64,000 nucleotides of DNA from Paenibacillus protaetiae (GTDB lineage: Bacteria; Bacillota; Bacilli; Paenibacillales; Paenibacillaceae): assembly GCF_004135365.1 (NCBI RefSeq), contig NZ_CP035492.1:558001-622000 (forward strand), in the 5' to 3' direction. Shown here one piece after another: positions 43,293 through 53,174 of this stretch. The first letter of the stretch is position 1, and each line of letters opens with the position of its first letter. Under the pieces are notes generated by a model. It ran no database searches. It had not been told where the DNA came from and worked only from the letters and a program-made list of their open reading frames with translations. The position numbers and the translations under genes were made by a program.

Positions 43293-44704
43293 TTAAACGC
43301 CGATTGGGACAAATTGCCCGCATGTGCGGGGGACAATGCGATGCGGCTTTTGCCGATATCGAAATTGCCGGCGTAGGCAAAGATTCACGCCAGGTGGAGG
43401 CGGGATCGCTGTACGTACCGATTGTAGGCGAGCGCTTTGACGGGCATGATTATGCCGCAGGCGCGCTGGCTGACGGTGCGGCGGCTTCGTTATGGCAGCA
43501 GGACAAGGCGGTGCCGGAGGAGCTGAAGGAAGCTCCTCTTGTATTCGTGGATGATCCGCTTGCCGCGCTTCAGCGGCTGGCTGCCGCTTACCGGAACGAG
43601 CTGCCGGTCAAGGTGATCGGCATCACGGGCAGCAACGGCAAAACAACAACAAAAGATATGGTCGCGGCGGTGCTGTCGGCGAAGTTCCGCGTTCATAAAA
43701 CAGCCGGCAACCTGAACAACCATATCGGGCTGCCGCTTACGGTGCTTCAATTGGACGAGACGGTGGAGGCGGCTGTACTTGAGATGGGCATGAGCGGCTT
43801 CGGCGAAATCGAGCTGCTGACCCGGATTGCGCAGCCGGATATTGCGGTCATTACCAATATCGGCGACGCGCATCTGCTCCAGCTTGGTTCGCGCGAAGGC
43901 ATCACACAAGCGAAGCTGGAAATAACGGCCGGCCTGCGAGAAGACGGCCTGCTGCTGTTTAACGGCGATGAGCCGCTGCTTCATGCCGGCTTGCAGAAGA
44001 CGGTGCTGCCGCAAGGCGTCCGGACGGCCACTTTCGGTCTGTCGGAGCAAAATGACTGGTCGCCCGCACAAATTGAAGTGGAAGCTGCAGCCTCATCGTT
44101 CTCTGTACGCGAATCGGATAATTGGCATTATGCGCCTGCCGTTCACATTCCGGTGCCCGGCAAGCATAATGTATCGAATGCGCTGGCTGCGATAGCGGTC
44201 GCCCGGAGCCTTGGCGTCCCGGAGCCGGATATCGCCAAAGCGCTTCAAGCCGGCTTGACGCTGACCGGTATGCGCATTCAGCCGGTTGCCGCTTTCAACG
44301 GCGCCATGATTCTGAATGATGCCTATAACGCCAACCCTACGGCTGTCAGGGCTGCGGTTGATCTTGTCGGACAACTGTCCGGTTTCCGCCGCAAGTGGGT
44401 TGTGCTGGGCGATATGCTGGAGCTTGGCCCGGACGAAGATGCGCTGCACCGGGAAATCGGCGAATACGTTACGCCTGACAAAGCGGATGCGCTGCTGGCG
44501 TTCGGCCCATTGTCGAAGCATACCGCCGATGCGGCAAAACCGCTGTTTGCGGGCAAGGATCAGAGCCTGATCCGCCATTTCGAAGACCAGGAAGAGCTTG
44601 CAGGCTTTCTTCGCAGTGAGCTTCAAGCGGAAGATCTGGTTTTGGTGAAAGGCTCCCGCGGCATGCGGATGGAGAAAATTGTTCACGTTTTGGAAGCGAG
44701 GTAA
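43289..44704 (+). CDS. murF: UDP-MurNAc-tripeptide--D-Ala-D-Ala ligase MurF
   Basis: Adds D-Ala-D-Ala to complete the pentapeptide precursor (471 aa). ATP loop [14 protein letters not shown] near 110; [21 protein letters not shown] near 345. Starts at TTG 43289, overlapping the murE stop (TTGA), with AAGGGG upstream. In B. subtilis murF lies elsewhere, so its place inside the cluster is a lineage feature shared with many other bacteria. Confidence 0.96.
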   Translation: MIKRRLGQIARMCGGQCDAAFADIEIAGVGKDSRQVEAGSLYVPIVGERFDGHDYAAGALADGAAASLWQQDKAVPEELKEAPLVFVDDPLAALQRLAAAYRNELPVKVIGITGSNGKTTTKDMVAAVLSAKFRVHKTAGNLNNHIGLPLTVLQLDETVEAAVLEMGMSGFGEIELLTRIAQPDIAVITNIGDAHLLQLGSREGITQAKLEITAGLREDGLLLFNGDEPLLHAGLQKTVLPQGVRTATFGLSEQNDWSPAQIEVEAAASSFSVRESDNWHYAPAVHIPVPGKHNVSNALAAIAVARSLGVPEPDIAKALQAGLTLTGMRIQPVAAFNGAMILNDAYNANPTAVRAAVDLVGQLSGFRRKWVVLGDMLELGPDEDALHREIGEYVTPDKADALLAFGPLSKHTADAAKPLFAGKDQSLIRHFEDQEELAGFLRSELQAEDLVLVKGSRGMRMEKIVHVLEAR

Positions 44705-45672
44705 TGAAAATGGACATGATGGTCATCTTTTTCTCAATCGGGGCTTCCTTCCTGCTAGCGGTATTGCTCGGACCATTGTTCATCCCGCTTCTAAGGCGGT
44801 TAAAGTTTGGTCAGCAAATTCGCACGGAAGGCCCGCAAAGCCATTTGAAGAAAAAAGGGACGCCAACGATGGGCGGCATTATTATTATGCTGGCCATGCT
44901 TGTGGCGTTTCTGAAATTTTCCGACAAGACGGACGACTTCTGGGTGCTGCTGATCGCTTCGCTTGGTTTTGGCCTTATCGGATTTTTGGACGATTATATT
45001 AAAATCGTATTTAAACGTTCGCTTGGGTTAACAGCCCGCCAAAAGCTGATCGGACAGCTCGTATTTTCGATTGCGGTATGCTGCCTTCTGTACAATATGC
45101 ACCACAGCACGGAAATTACGGTTCCCGGAACAAGCTACGGTTTTGACCTTGGCTGGCTCTATTATCCGTTTGTAGTTATCATTTTGTTTGCGACAAGCAA
45201 TGCCGTCAATTTTACGGATGGCGTGGACGGACTGTTGTCCGGTACAAGCGCGATTGCGTTTGGCGCCTTTGCCATTATTGCGCTGCATGTGTCGGCGAAC
45301 GAATCCGCCGTTTTCTCGGCGGCAATGATCGGCGCGGTGTTAGGGTTTCTCGTGTTCAACGCCCATCCCGCCAAAGTGTTTATGGGCGACACCGGTTCGC
45401 TTGGCATCGGCGGGGGTATTGCGGCGGTAGCGATTTTGACGAAAACGGAGCTGCTGCTCATTATAATCGGCGGGATATTCGTTCTGGAGATGTTATCTGT
45501 TATTTTGCAGGTCGGTTCGTTTAAGCTGAGAGGCAAGCGGATATTTAAAATGAGCCCGATTCATCACCATTTCGAAATTTCCGGCTGGTCCGAATGGCGT
45601 GTCGTTACGACATTCTGGTCGGTCGGCCTCGTATTTGCAGTCGTTGGCCTAGCCCTCGGCAAGTTTTTGTAA
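44704..45672 (+). CDS. mraY: Phospho-N-acetylmuramoyl-pentapeptide transferase MraY
   Basis: Membrane enzyme (322 aa, ten helices) making lipid I. Motifs [10 protein letters not shown] (near 50), FLDDYIK with the catalytic Asp pair, [19 protein letters not shown], and the C-terminal HHHFE. ATG 44704 overlaps the murF stop (TAATG) after GAGG. Confidence 0.97.
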   Translation: MKMDMMVIFFSIGASFLLAVLLGPLFIPLLRRLKFGQQIRTEGPQSHLKKKGTPTMGGIIIMLAMLVAFLKFSDKTDDFWVLLIASLGFGLIGFLDDYIKIVFKRSLGLTARQKLIGQLVFSIAVCCLLYNMHHSTEITVPGTSYGFDLGWLYYPFVVIILFATSNAVNFTDGVDGLLSGTSAIAFGAFAIIALHVSANESAVFSAAMIGAVLGFLVFNAHPAKVFMGDTGSLGIGGGIAAVAILTKTELLLIIIGGIFVLEMLSVILQVGSFKLRGKRIFKMSPIHHHFEISGWSEWRVVTTFWSVGLVFAVVGLALGKFL

Positions 45673-45680
45673 GAACATGG

Positions 45681-45716
45681 GGAAGGGACAGCTTGGCACA
45701 CAAGCCTGTCCCTTCC
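45681..45716 (+). other. Long hairpin in the mraY-murD gap
   Basis: GGAAGGGACAGCTTG (45681-45695) pairs with CAAGCCTGTCCCTTCC (45701-45716) with one bulged base. No T run follows. The rest of the 270-base gap contains no gene I can support. It may be an mRNA processing or stability element or a weak attenuator. Confidence 0.6.
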
Positions 45717-45942
45717 GCTATGCCTGCCGCTATGCACAGCTGTATGGCCGGATGTGACAGCTTTCCAGGCATTCGCGCCGGCCAACGAACCGGCGGCATA
45801 AGCCCCATGCACGGGCTGTCGCCCCCCTGTTGAACCAAATGTCCTTTCCTGTCACGAAAATAAATGCAGGCGTTCTCCTCATCCGCTGTGACAGCGGTAC
45901 GCTTGTGAACCGAACAAGTATGCTTAGAAGGGGTTGTCCATC

Positions 45943-47373
45943 ATGAATCACCCGGCTTCCTACCGGAATAAACGCGTTGTAGTATTGGGTTTGGCAAGGA
46001 GCGGTGTCAGCGTAGCAAAGGTATTTCACGCTTTGGGCGCAGACGTCACCGTCAATGATAAAAAAGAACGTGAACAGTGTCCCGAAGCGGATGAACTTGT
46101 CGCTTTGGGCATTTCTGTACTATGCGGCTATCATCCGGACGATCTGGTTACCGCGGAAACGGCGCTGCTGGTGAAAAACCCCGGCATTCCGTATACGGCG
46201 GAGCCGGTACAGCAGGCGCTCCGCCACGGGGTGGAAATCGTTACGGAAGTAGAGGTTGCTTATCATCTGTCACCGGCGCCGATTATCGGCATTACCGGCT
46301 CCAACGGTAAAACAACGACCACGACCTGGACCGGCAAAATATTGGAAGAGGCCGGGCTGAACCCGATTGTCGCCGGCAATATCGGCCGCCCGCTTTGCGA
46401 AGCCGCACAGGAAGCAGACGCGTTGAACTGGATTGTCGCCGAGCTGAGCAGCTTCCAGTTAAAAGGGACAACCTTCTTCCGCCCGCGTGTCAGCGTGCTC
46501 TTGAACTTGGCGGAAACGCATCTCGACTATCACGGCGGCATGGACGATTATATCGCGTCCAAAGCGAAGCTGTTTGCCAATCAGACGGCGGAGGATACCG
46601 CCGTATTGAACTGGGACGACGCCGTATGCCGCCAGCTTGCAGGCAGCCTTGCGGCGAAGCTGTTCCCGTTCTCGTTGTACGAACGGCTGGAGCAGGGCGT
46701 CTTCATCGACCCGCCGTTCCCGGCACCGGGCACGGAAGATTCGCATCCGGATGCGGAACGCCGCATTGTAGTACGTGACAGAGGTTCAGAAACCGTTATG
46801 CTGCCGGTTCATAAGCTTGGCCTTCCGGGCCGCCACAACGCAGCGAATGCGATTGCGGCGATTGCGGCCTGTTACGCGGCGGGAGCCCAGCCGCAGCAAA
46901 TGCTGGATGCGCTTCGCGAATTCCGCGGCGTAGAGCACCGGCTTGAATTTGTAAGGGAGACGGGCGGCGTATCGTATTACAACGATTCGAAAGCGACGAA
47001 CGCAACGGCAACAACGATGTCTGTCGGCTCGCTGAAAGCCCCGATCGTGCTTGTCGCCGGCGGGCTGGACCGCGGCTCCGACTATATGGAGCTGCTGCCT
47101 GTATTCCAAAGCCGGGTCAAGGCGCTTGTCGCGCTTGGCCAAACCAGGGAGAAGCTGGCGAAGGTTGCGGCTCTGGCAGGTTTACAGCAGGTCGTTATCG
47201 TCGAACCTAAAGAGGACGCCGAAGCGACCTTGAAGGAAGCGGTACTGCAGGCTGCGCGTCTCGCGGAACCGGGAGATGCGGTACTGCTGTCACCGGCTTG
47301 CGCAAGCTGGGATATGTTTGAATCGTTTGAACAGCGGGGAAGCATTTTTAAGCAATCGGCGCATACCTTGTAA
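45943..47373 (+). CDS. murD: UDP-MurNAc-L-alanine--D-glutamate ligase MurD
   Basis: Adds D-glutamate to UDP-MurNAc-L-Ala (476 aa). N-terminal Rossmann domain (VVVLGLARSGVSVAKVF), ATP loop [14 protein letters not shown] near 115, ELSSFQL, HRLEFV and NDSKATN motifs. ATG 45943 has AGAAGGGG nine bases upstream; the longer frame starts at TTG 45934 inside that spacing. Confidence 0.96.
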   Translation: MNHPASYRNKRVVVLGLARSGVSVAKVFHALGADVTVNDKKEREQCPEADELVALGISVLCGYHPDDLVTAETALLVKNPGIPYTAEPVQQALRHGVEIVTEVEVAYHLSPAPIIGITGSNGKTTTTTWTGKILEEAGLNPIVAGNIGRPLCEAAQEADALNWIVAELSSFQLKGTTFFRPRVSVLLNLAETHLDYHGGMDDYIASKAKLFANQTAEDTAVLNWDDAVCRQLAGSLAAKLFPFSLYERLEQGVFIDPPFPAPGTEDSHPDAERRIVVRDRGSETVMLPVHKLGLPGRHNAANAIAAIAACYAAGAQPQQMLDALREFRGVEHRLEFVRETGGVSYYNDSKATNATATTMSVGSLKAPIVLVAGGLDRGSDYMELLPVFQSRVKALVALGQTREKLAKVAALAGLQQVVIVEPKEDAEATLKEAVLQAARLAEPGDAVLLSPACASWDMFESFEQRGSIFKQSAHTL

Positions 47374-47421
47374 GTAGGGGGCTTGTCCCTACTTTGCAAC
47401 GCTTAAAGAGGTGTGTTTGCT

Positions 47422-48518
47422 ATGGCCAAAGGCAGGTCCGCCCGGACGTGTGGATGCTGGTTTCGATCGGATTAATACTTGCGATCGGGCTTATTATGGT
47501 TTACAGCGCAAGCGCTGTGCTTGCCTTTCATGATTACGGCGACCGGTTTTATTTTGTCAAAAGGCAGCTGCTGTTCGCCGGACTCGGCGTAGGCGCGCTG
47601 TTTTTTACGATGAATATCAGCTATACCGTCTGGCAAAAGTGGTCAAAGCTGTTCCTGATCATTTGCTTTGTTTTGCTTATCATCGTACTGATCCCCGGCA
47701 TCGGGGTTGTCCGGGGCGGCGCCCGGAGCTGGCTTGGGATCAGCTCCTTCGGAATTCAGCCGTCCGAATTTATGAAGCTGGCCATGGTGCTTTTTTTGTC
47801 CAAATGGCTGTCGGAGAAGCAGCAGAACATTACGCAGTTCACACGCGGGCTGCTGCCGCCGCTTGGCCTTGTGCTGCTGGCGTTTGGCCTTATCATGATG
47901 CAGCCGGACCTCGGCTCCGGCACGGTCATGGTAGGCGCTTCGCTTATATTGATCTATACGGCAGGCGCCCGGATACGCCATCTGGCTTCACTAGGGCTGC
48001 TAGGCGCTGCCGGTCTGGTTGGCCTGATATTAGCGGCTCCTTACCGGCTGAAGCGGATTACCGCCTTTCTGGACCCGTGGTCCGATCCGCTTGGCTCCGG
48101 CTATCAGATCATTCAATCGCTGTACGCGATTGGGCCGGGCGGGCTTGTCGGTCTGGGACTTGGCATGAGCCGGCAAAAGTACAGCTATTTGCCGGAGCCG
48201 CAAACGGACTTTATTTTTTCCATCGTGTCCGAAGAGCTTGGCTTTATCGGAGCTTCGGCGCTGATTCTATTATTTTTAATTTTAATATGGCGAGGCATCC
48301 GCACGGCGATTGCAGCTCCCGATACGTTCGGCAGCCTGCTGGCCGTAGGCATTACCGGCATTATCGGCGTACAGGTGCTGATTAATATAGGCGTGGTCAT
48401 CGGCATGATGCCGGTGACGGGCATTACGCTGCCGCTTGTCAGCTACGGCGGCTCTTCATTGACGCTGCTGCTGACTGCGCTTGGCATTTTATTGAACATA
48501 TCCCGCTACTCGAGGTGA
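47422..48518 (+). CDS. spoVE: SEDS glycosyltransferase SpoVE/FtsW, frameshifted near the start
   Basis: Polytopic SEDS-family peptidoglycan polymerase (ten helices) partnering a class B PBP. The continuous frame from about 47450 has GLIMVYSASAV, KLAMVLFLSKWL, YQIIQSLYAIGPGG and PLVSYGGSS. The natural start is ATG 47422, after AGAGGTG, in another frame: M-A-K-G-R-S-A then, after one extra C in the run 47441-47443, P-D-V-W-M-L-V. Restored length is 365 aa, as for SpoVE (about 366). As written, the in-frame start would be TTG 47394 with no SD and a nonsense N-terminus. It is the only SEDS gene in the cluster, so it may serve division as FtsW too. Confidence 0.9.
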
Positions 48519-48527
48519 CTTTTTTAC

Positions 48528-49648
48528 ATGCGTATCGTATTAACAGGCGGCGGCACAGGCGGGCATATTTATCCCGCCGTCGCCATCGGCAAACAGATGG
48601 CGAAGGACGAGCCTGGAACCGAGCTTTTATATATCGGCACGGAGAAAGGGCTGGAGAGCCGTATCGTGCCGCAGCTTGGCATTCCGTTTGAATCGATTCA
48701 TATTACGGGCTTCCGGCGGAAGCTTTCCTTTGAGAATGTCAAGACAGTCGCCCGTTTTCTGAAGGGCGTCCAGCGCTCCAAACGGCTGCTGGAGAAGTTT
48801 AAGCCGGATGTCGTTGTAGGAACCGGCGGTTATGTATGCGGCCCGGTCGTTTACGCTGCAGCGAAGCTGGGCATTCCGACTTTTATCCATGAGCAAAATG
48901 CGGTTCCAGGATTAACCAATCAATTTTTGGCCCGCTATGCCGATACAGTAGGGGTAAGCTTCCGCGAGGCGGAAACGTTGTTTCCGAAGGCGAAGCGGAC
49001 GGTGTTTACCGGCAATCCGGTTGCAACAGCGGTGATGAACGCCGCGTCTGGTAAAGGGAAGGGCCTTGCTTCGCTGGGATTGCCGGAAGGAAGCAAAGTA
49101 GTGCTCGCTGTCGGCGGAAGCCGGGGGCGAAAGCGATAAACGATGCGATGGTCGACATGGCGCCGAAGCTCGGCAGGCTGCCTGACGTCCATTTTGTGTT
49201 TGTTACGGGCGAATCCTACTATGAAGCGACCAAAGAACGGATTCGGCCATCCGGAGCACTGGAGTCGGAACAGCTGAAGCTTGTACCCTATTTGCACAAT
49301 ATGGCGGAAGTGCTGGTGGACAGCGAGCTGCTTGTCGGCCGCTCCGGCGCATCCTCGCTTGCAGAGGTGACGGCTATCGGGCTCCCGGCGATTCTTATTC
49401 CTTCTCCGAATGTAACCAACAACCACCAGGAGGCGAATGCCCGCAGTCTTGCGGCTGGCGGCGCAGCCGAAATTATTCTGGAGAAAGAGTTGTCCGGCGA
49501 GCTGCTGCTGGAACGCATCGGCGCGATCATGGGCGATGAAAGCCGCAAAAAACAGATGGGCGAAGCGGCATTGAGGCTGGGGATGCCGGACTCGGCCGAA
49601 GCCATCGCTGCGGAGCTGCGGCGGCTGACAGGCGGGCGTACCCGTTAA
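48528..49648 (+). CDS. murG: MurG, lipid II-forming GlcNAc transferase, frameshifted
   Basis: Membrane-associated enzyme that adds GlcNAc to lipid I. The first part (48528-49139) has [14 protein letters not shown] and [11 protein letters not shown]; the second (49148-49648) has [25 protein letters not shown] and NHQEANA. The frame breaks in the G run 49123-49127. One more G gives [16 protein letters not shown], the normal MurG linker, and a 373-aa protein. Since murG is essential and usually single-copy, a sequence error is far more likely than a real mutation. Confidence 0.93.
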
Positions 49649-49866
49649 AATCTGCTGTTTATGCGGATGAAGAGCATAACGGCGGAACACTTAGGCAGCT
49701 GTCACACACGATTCATGCAAGGCATAATATATCCCATAATCGTGGCCGTCACCCTACAGACGGTTGTTGCAGATGCTAACCCTGTTTGTTTCATGCTTTA
49801 CGCATCAGGCGAACAGGAGCGAATCCGTATCCGGATCGCACCAATAAGCAAAGGAGGTTCGACATT

Positions 49867-50770
49867 ATGGAACAACTAATAAGCGAGCTGCAGGAGGCAG
49901 GCATCGGCAAGGTGCTGCCAAATGAACCGCTTTCTACCTATACAACCTGGAAGATAGGCGGACCCGCTGATCTGCTGATCGTCCCTGACACCAAAGATGA
50001 ACTCGTGTCGGCCGTCCGGCTGCTGAACAAGCATGGCATTCCGTGGTTTAGTCTGGGCCGCGGGTCTAACATGCTGGTGAGCGACAAAGGGATTCGCGGC
50101 GTTGTCATCAAGCCTGGAGAGGGCTCGATTATGCTCGCTTTGAGGACACGGTCGTCCATGCTGGCGCATCGTACTCTTTCGTCAAGTTATCCGTCATGGC
50201 CGGTAGAGAAGGATTAACCGGGCTTGAATTCGCGGGGGAATTCCGGGTAATGTCGGCGGAGCGGTCTATATGAACGCAGGCGCGCACGGATCGGATGTGT
50301 CGCGTATATTCAGATCAGCTGAAGTTGTGCTGGAAACAGGTGAATTGGTTCGATACGAACGAGAGGATATGCATTTTTCCTATCGTCATTCCATTCTGCA
50401 GGAGCACAAAGGGATAGTCGTGGAAGCGACCTTTGAGCTGCAGCATGGGGACCGTAAGGAAATATCCGCTGCTATGGCTGCGCTCAAAGAGAGAAGGCTG
50501 CGTACGCAGCCGCTCAAGTCGGCGACCTGCGGCAGCGTGTTCCGCAATCCGCCGGGCGATTATGCCGCTAGATTAATTGAATCGGCAGAGTTGAAAGGGG
50601 TTCGTGTCGGAGGCGCAGAAGTTTCCGTGCAGCATGCCAATTTCATTGTAAACACCGGGCAAGCGACAGCTGAAGATGTTCTCGCTCTCATGTCCCATAT
50701 TCAAGGCACCGTATATGAACGATTCGGAATTAAGCTTGTGCCTGAAGTATTGGTGGTGGGTGAGCGGTAA
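49867..50770 (+). CDS. murB: UDP-N-acetylenolpyruvoylglucosamine reductase MurB, two frameshifts
   Basis: FAD enzyme making UDP-MurNAc. Frame 1 (49867-50123) has TTWKIGGPADLL and GRGSNMLVSD. The middle frame gives RFEDTVVHAGASYSFVKLSV and GLTGLEFAG. The last frame (to 50770) has MNAGAHGSDV, the RYSH-like FSYRHSIL and SGSVFRNP-like CGSVFRNPPG. Breaks lie at G runs 50121-50123 and 50234-50238. One extra G at each restores ...GEGLDYARF... and ...FAGGIPGNVGGAVYM..., total 301 aa, a normal type II MurB. SD AAGGAGG. An upstream 217-base gap holds no supported gene. Confidence 0.92.
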
Positions 50771-50785
50771 TTCGGAGGTGATACA

Positions 50786-52063
50786 TTGGACAAATTGGTG
50801 ATTGAAGGCGGGAAACCTCTCTCAGGAACCATTGTTATCCAAGGAGCGAAAAATGCCGCTTTGCCGATATTGGCTGCAAGCATGCTTGCTAATGGCACCG
50901 TGACAATTGATCATGTGCCCAAGCTGCTCGATATCGAGGTTATGCTGAACATTTTGCGCGAACTGGGATGCCGCGCCGAGCACATCGGCGAAACCGTCGT
51001 ATTGCATACGGATTCGGCTACTTCTTCTCATGTCCCGGAGTCGTTGATGAACAAGATGAGATCGTCGATCTTCCTGATGGGGCCGCTGCTGGCCCGATTT
51101 GGAGAGACGACGGTTTATCAGCCCGGGGGCTGTGCGATCGGCGAAAGAAAGATTGATCTTCATTTAGAAGGACTTAAGGCGCTTGGCGCAGAAATTGAAG
51201 AAACAGGCAACCGGATTGTATGCCGGGCAGCTAAGCTTCGGGGTGCGGATATCCATCTGAGCTTCCCAAGCGTCGGAGCCACCGAGAATATAATGATGGC
51301 AGCCGTGCTTGCAGAAGGCCGGACGACGATTACGAATGCTGCCAGAGAGCCGGAAATTCAAGATTTGCAGCGTTTTTTGAACACAATGGGAGCCAAAATT
51401 ATCGGAGCAGGAACGGATACGATCACTATTGACGGTGTTAAAAAGCTTCAGCCATGCCGCTATACGGTTATTCCCGACCGAATTGTGGCGGGGACCATTA
51501 TGGTCGCGGCTGCGGCAACACGCGGCAATGTTACTTTGCAGAACGTCAATCCCGGACATTTGTCTTCGCTTATTTATGTGCTCCGCAGAGCAGGTGTTCA
51601 AATAACAGCCAGCGATGATATAATTAAAGTCAGTCATGCAAGCAGGCCTAAAGCCATTGAAAGGCTTGTCACTTCTCCATATCCCGCATTTCCAACCGAT
51701 TTGCAGTCGCAGGTTATGGTGCTGCTTGCACTTTCCGACGGTGTCAGCATTTTGAAAGAGACGGTATTCGAAGGGCGCCTGAAGCATGTGGATGAACTGA
51801 CCCGAATGGGCGCCGATATTCGCGTCGATATGAATGCTGCATTTATAAAGGGAGTTCCCCGTTTGTACGGCGCTACGGTAGAAGCAACCGACTTGCGGGC
51901 AGGAGCGGCTCTCGTTATTGCCGGGCTTGCTGCCCAAGGCAAAACGATCGTCGAGCAGATTCACCATATCGACCGCGGCTATGACCGGATTGAATCGATG
52001 CTTTCGCGCCTTGGTGCGCGGATTACGAGATATTCCCCGGTGCCGAACAATACCATTCAATGA
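50786..52063 (+). CDS. murA: UDP-N-acetylglucosamine 1-carboxyvinyltransferase MurA
   Basis: First committed step of peptidoglycan synthesis (425 aa). IQGAKNAALPILAA near the start, the fosfomycin-target cysteine in QPGGCAIGERKIDLH near 115-120, and repeated inside-out alpha/beta units. TTG 50786 follows CGGAGGTGATACA. Located between murB and divIB, as in several Paenibacillaceae and Clostridia but not B. subtilis. Confidence 0.96.
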   Translation: MDKLVIEGGKPLSGTIVIQGAKNAALPILAASMLANGTVTIDHVPKLLDIEVMLNILRELGCRAEHIGETVVLHTDSATSSHVPESLMNKMRSSIFLMGPLLARFGETTVYQPGGCAIGERKIDLHLEGLKALGAEIEETGNRIVCRAAKLRGADIHLSFPSVGATENIMMAAVLAEGRTTITNAAREPEIQDLQRFLNTMGAKIIGAGTDTITIDGVKKLQPCRYTVIPDRIVAGTIMVAAAATRGNVTLQNVNPGHLSSLIYVLRRAGVQITASDDIIKVSHASRPKAIERLVTSPYPAFPTDLQSQVMVLLALSDGVSILKETVFEGRLKHVDELTRMGADIRVDMNAAFIKGVPRLYGATVEATDLRAGAALVIAGLAAQGKTIVEQIHHIDRGYDRIESMLSRLGARITRYSPVPNNTIQ

Positions 52064-52150
52064 AATGCCGGATAGGCGGCCGATTATACTTCCGGCTCCC
52101 TCCTCTCGGATGGGGGACCGGTTGTTTTTCAGAGGAGGAACGGACAAGCC

Positions 52151-52918
52151 ATGAGCACGACGATGCCTGTGTTGAAAGAGCCGGTCAAAAAACGCAAAAG
52201 CAGCCGTCGGCTGCTTACTGTGCTTTTTTTGCTGTTTATCGTGATTTTGTCGGTTCTATTCTTCAATTCTTCGATTAGCAAAATATCAGAGATTAAGATT
52301 ACAGGCGCAGTTTACGCCTCTACCGGAGACATCGGGCAGGCGGCGAATATTAAAATTGGGGATTCATTTTTTGGCACTTCGGCACACGCAATCGAGAACC
52401 GGATCGAAAAGCTGAGCCCGATTGAAAGCGTGACCGTCAGCAAAAAATTTCCCGGAAAAGTGAATATTGCGGTCGAAGAACATAAGGTGGTTGCATTCGA
52501 GTTGTCGGACCAGGGTGAAATGACTGCCATTTTGTCGAATGGAGCAGGCGTTAAAGCAGCTCCCGGCGAAAGCCTGGCAGACCGCCCGGTCTTAACCGGC
52601 TGGGACAAAGACAACCCGGTTCTTAGCCAGCTGACGAAGCAGCTTAGCGCCATCTCGCCAAGCGATTTGAATGACTTATCGGAAATTGTTCCATTTCCTT
52701 CCAAGGCTTACCCGGACCGCATAAAAATGTACACGCGCACCAAATTTGAGGTCGTGACGGCGGTTTCCGTTCTGCAAGAAAAAATTAAAGCCATCAATGC
52801 GGTTATCGAGACGCAGGAGCCGGGCAAGATTACGATGCTGCTAGCGGATACGTATGTTCCCTTTGATGTAGCAACGGCAGAAAACGAGAATTCATCGGAA
52901 AAAGACTCTACTCAATAG
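52151..52918 (+). CDS. divIB: Cell division protein DivIB/FtsQ
   Basis: 255-aa bitopic divisome protein. A basic cytoplasmic tail (KKRKSSRR), one helix (about 22-40), then a POTRA domain (ISEIKITGAVYASTGDIGQ) and the FtsQ/DivIB beta domain (VTVSKKFPGKVNIAVEEHKVVAF). Interacts with FtsL and DivIC. SD AGAGGAGG. Confidence 0.93.
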   Translation: MSTTMPVLKEPVKKRKSSRRLLTVLFLLFIVILSVLFFNSSISKISEIKITGAVYASTGDIGQAANIKIGDSFFGTSAHAIENRIEKLSPIESVTVSKKFPGKVNIAVEEHKVVAFELSDQGEMTAILSNGAGVKAAPGESLADRPVLTGWDKDNPVLSQLTKQLSAISPSDLNDLSEIVPFPSKAYPDRIKMYTRTKFEVVTAVSVLQEKIKAINAVIETQEPGKITMLLADTYVPFDVATAENENSSEKDSTQ

Positions 52919-53071
52919 TTAGAAAGAATGGTAGAATTTTAGGTACGGAATTAGGTGGATGAAATGTTATTTTTTTCGTTGCCAAATGGAATGGAACTTT
53001 ACTAGAACATGAGCAACAAGGAGATAAAAACGAACTTTTAGAAAAGAAAAATGAAAAATTTGTAGAAAAAA

Positions 53072-53099
53072 GAGGGATAATTTTACGCGCGTTGAATAA
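53072..53099 (+). promoter_or_regulatory. Sigma-H-like promoter upstream of ftsA
   Basis: GAGGGATAA (53072-53080) and GTTGAATAA (53091-53099) with a 10-base spacer resemble the sigma-H pattern (RnAGGAWWW, RnnGAATWW), but spacing is one base short and one key base differs. B. subtilis ftsAZ has a sigma-H promoter. The 256-base region is very AT-rich compared with its neighbours. Confidence 0.35.
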
Positions 53100-53117
53100 G
53101 TAGAAGGATGTTTAAAA

Positions 53118-53153
53118 AACGATTATTTCAAGAAGAACGATTATTTCAAGAAG
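53118..53153 (+). repeat. Exact 18-bp tandem duplication before ftsA
   Basis: AACGATTATTTCAAGAAG occurs twice back to back (53118-53135 and 53136-53153), ending six bases before the ftsA SD. Confidence 0.95.
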
Positions 53154-53174
53154 TTGGAACGGAGGTGCCGCGGG

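Noticed and set aside
45594-45833. 79-aa open frame spanning the mraY end and the following gap
   Set aside because: It is mostly a shadow of mraY, then runs through a hairpin, without an SD.
49661-49879. 72-aa open frame in the murG-murB gap
   Set aside because: No SD, it overlaps the murB SD and start, and it has no recognisable feature. The gap is reported as without a gene.
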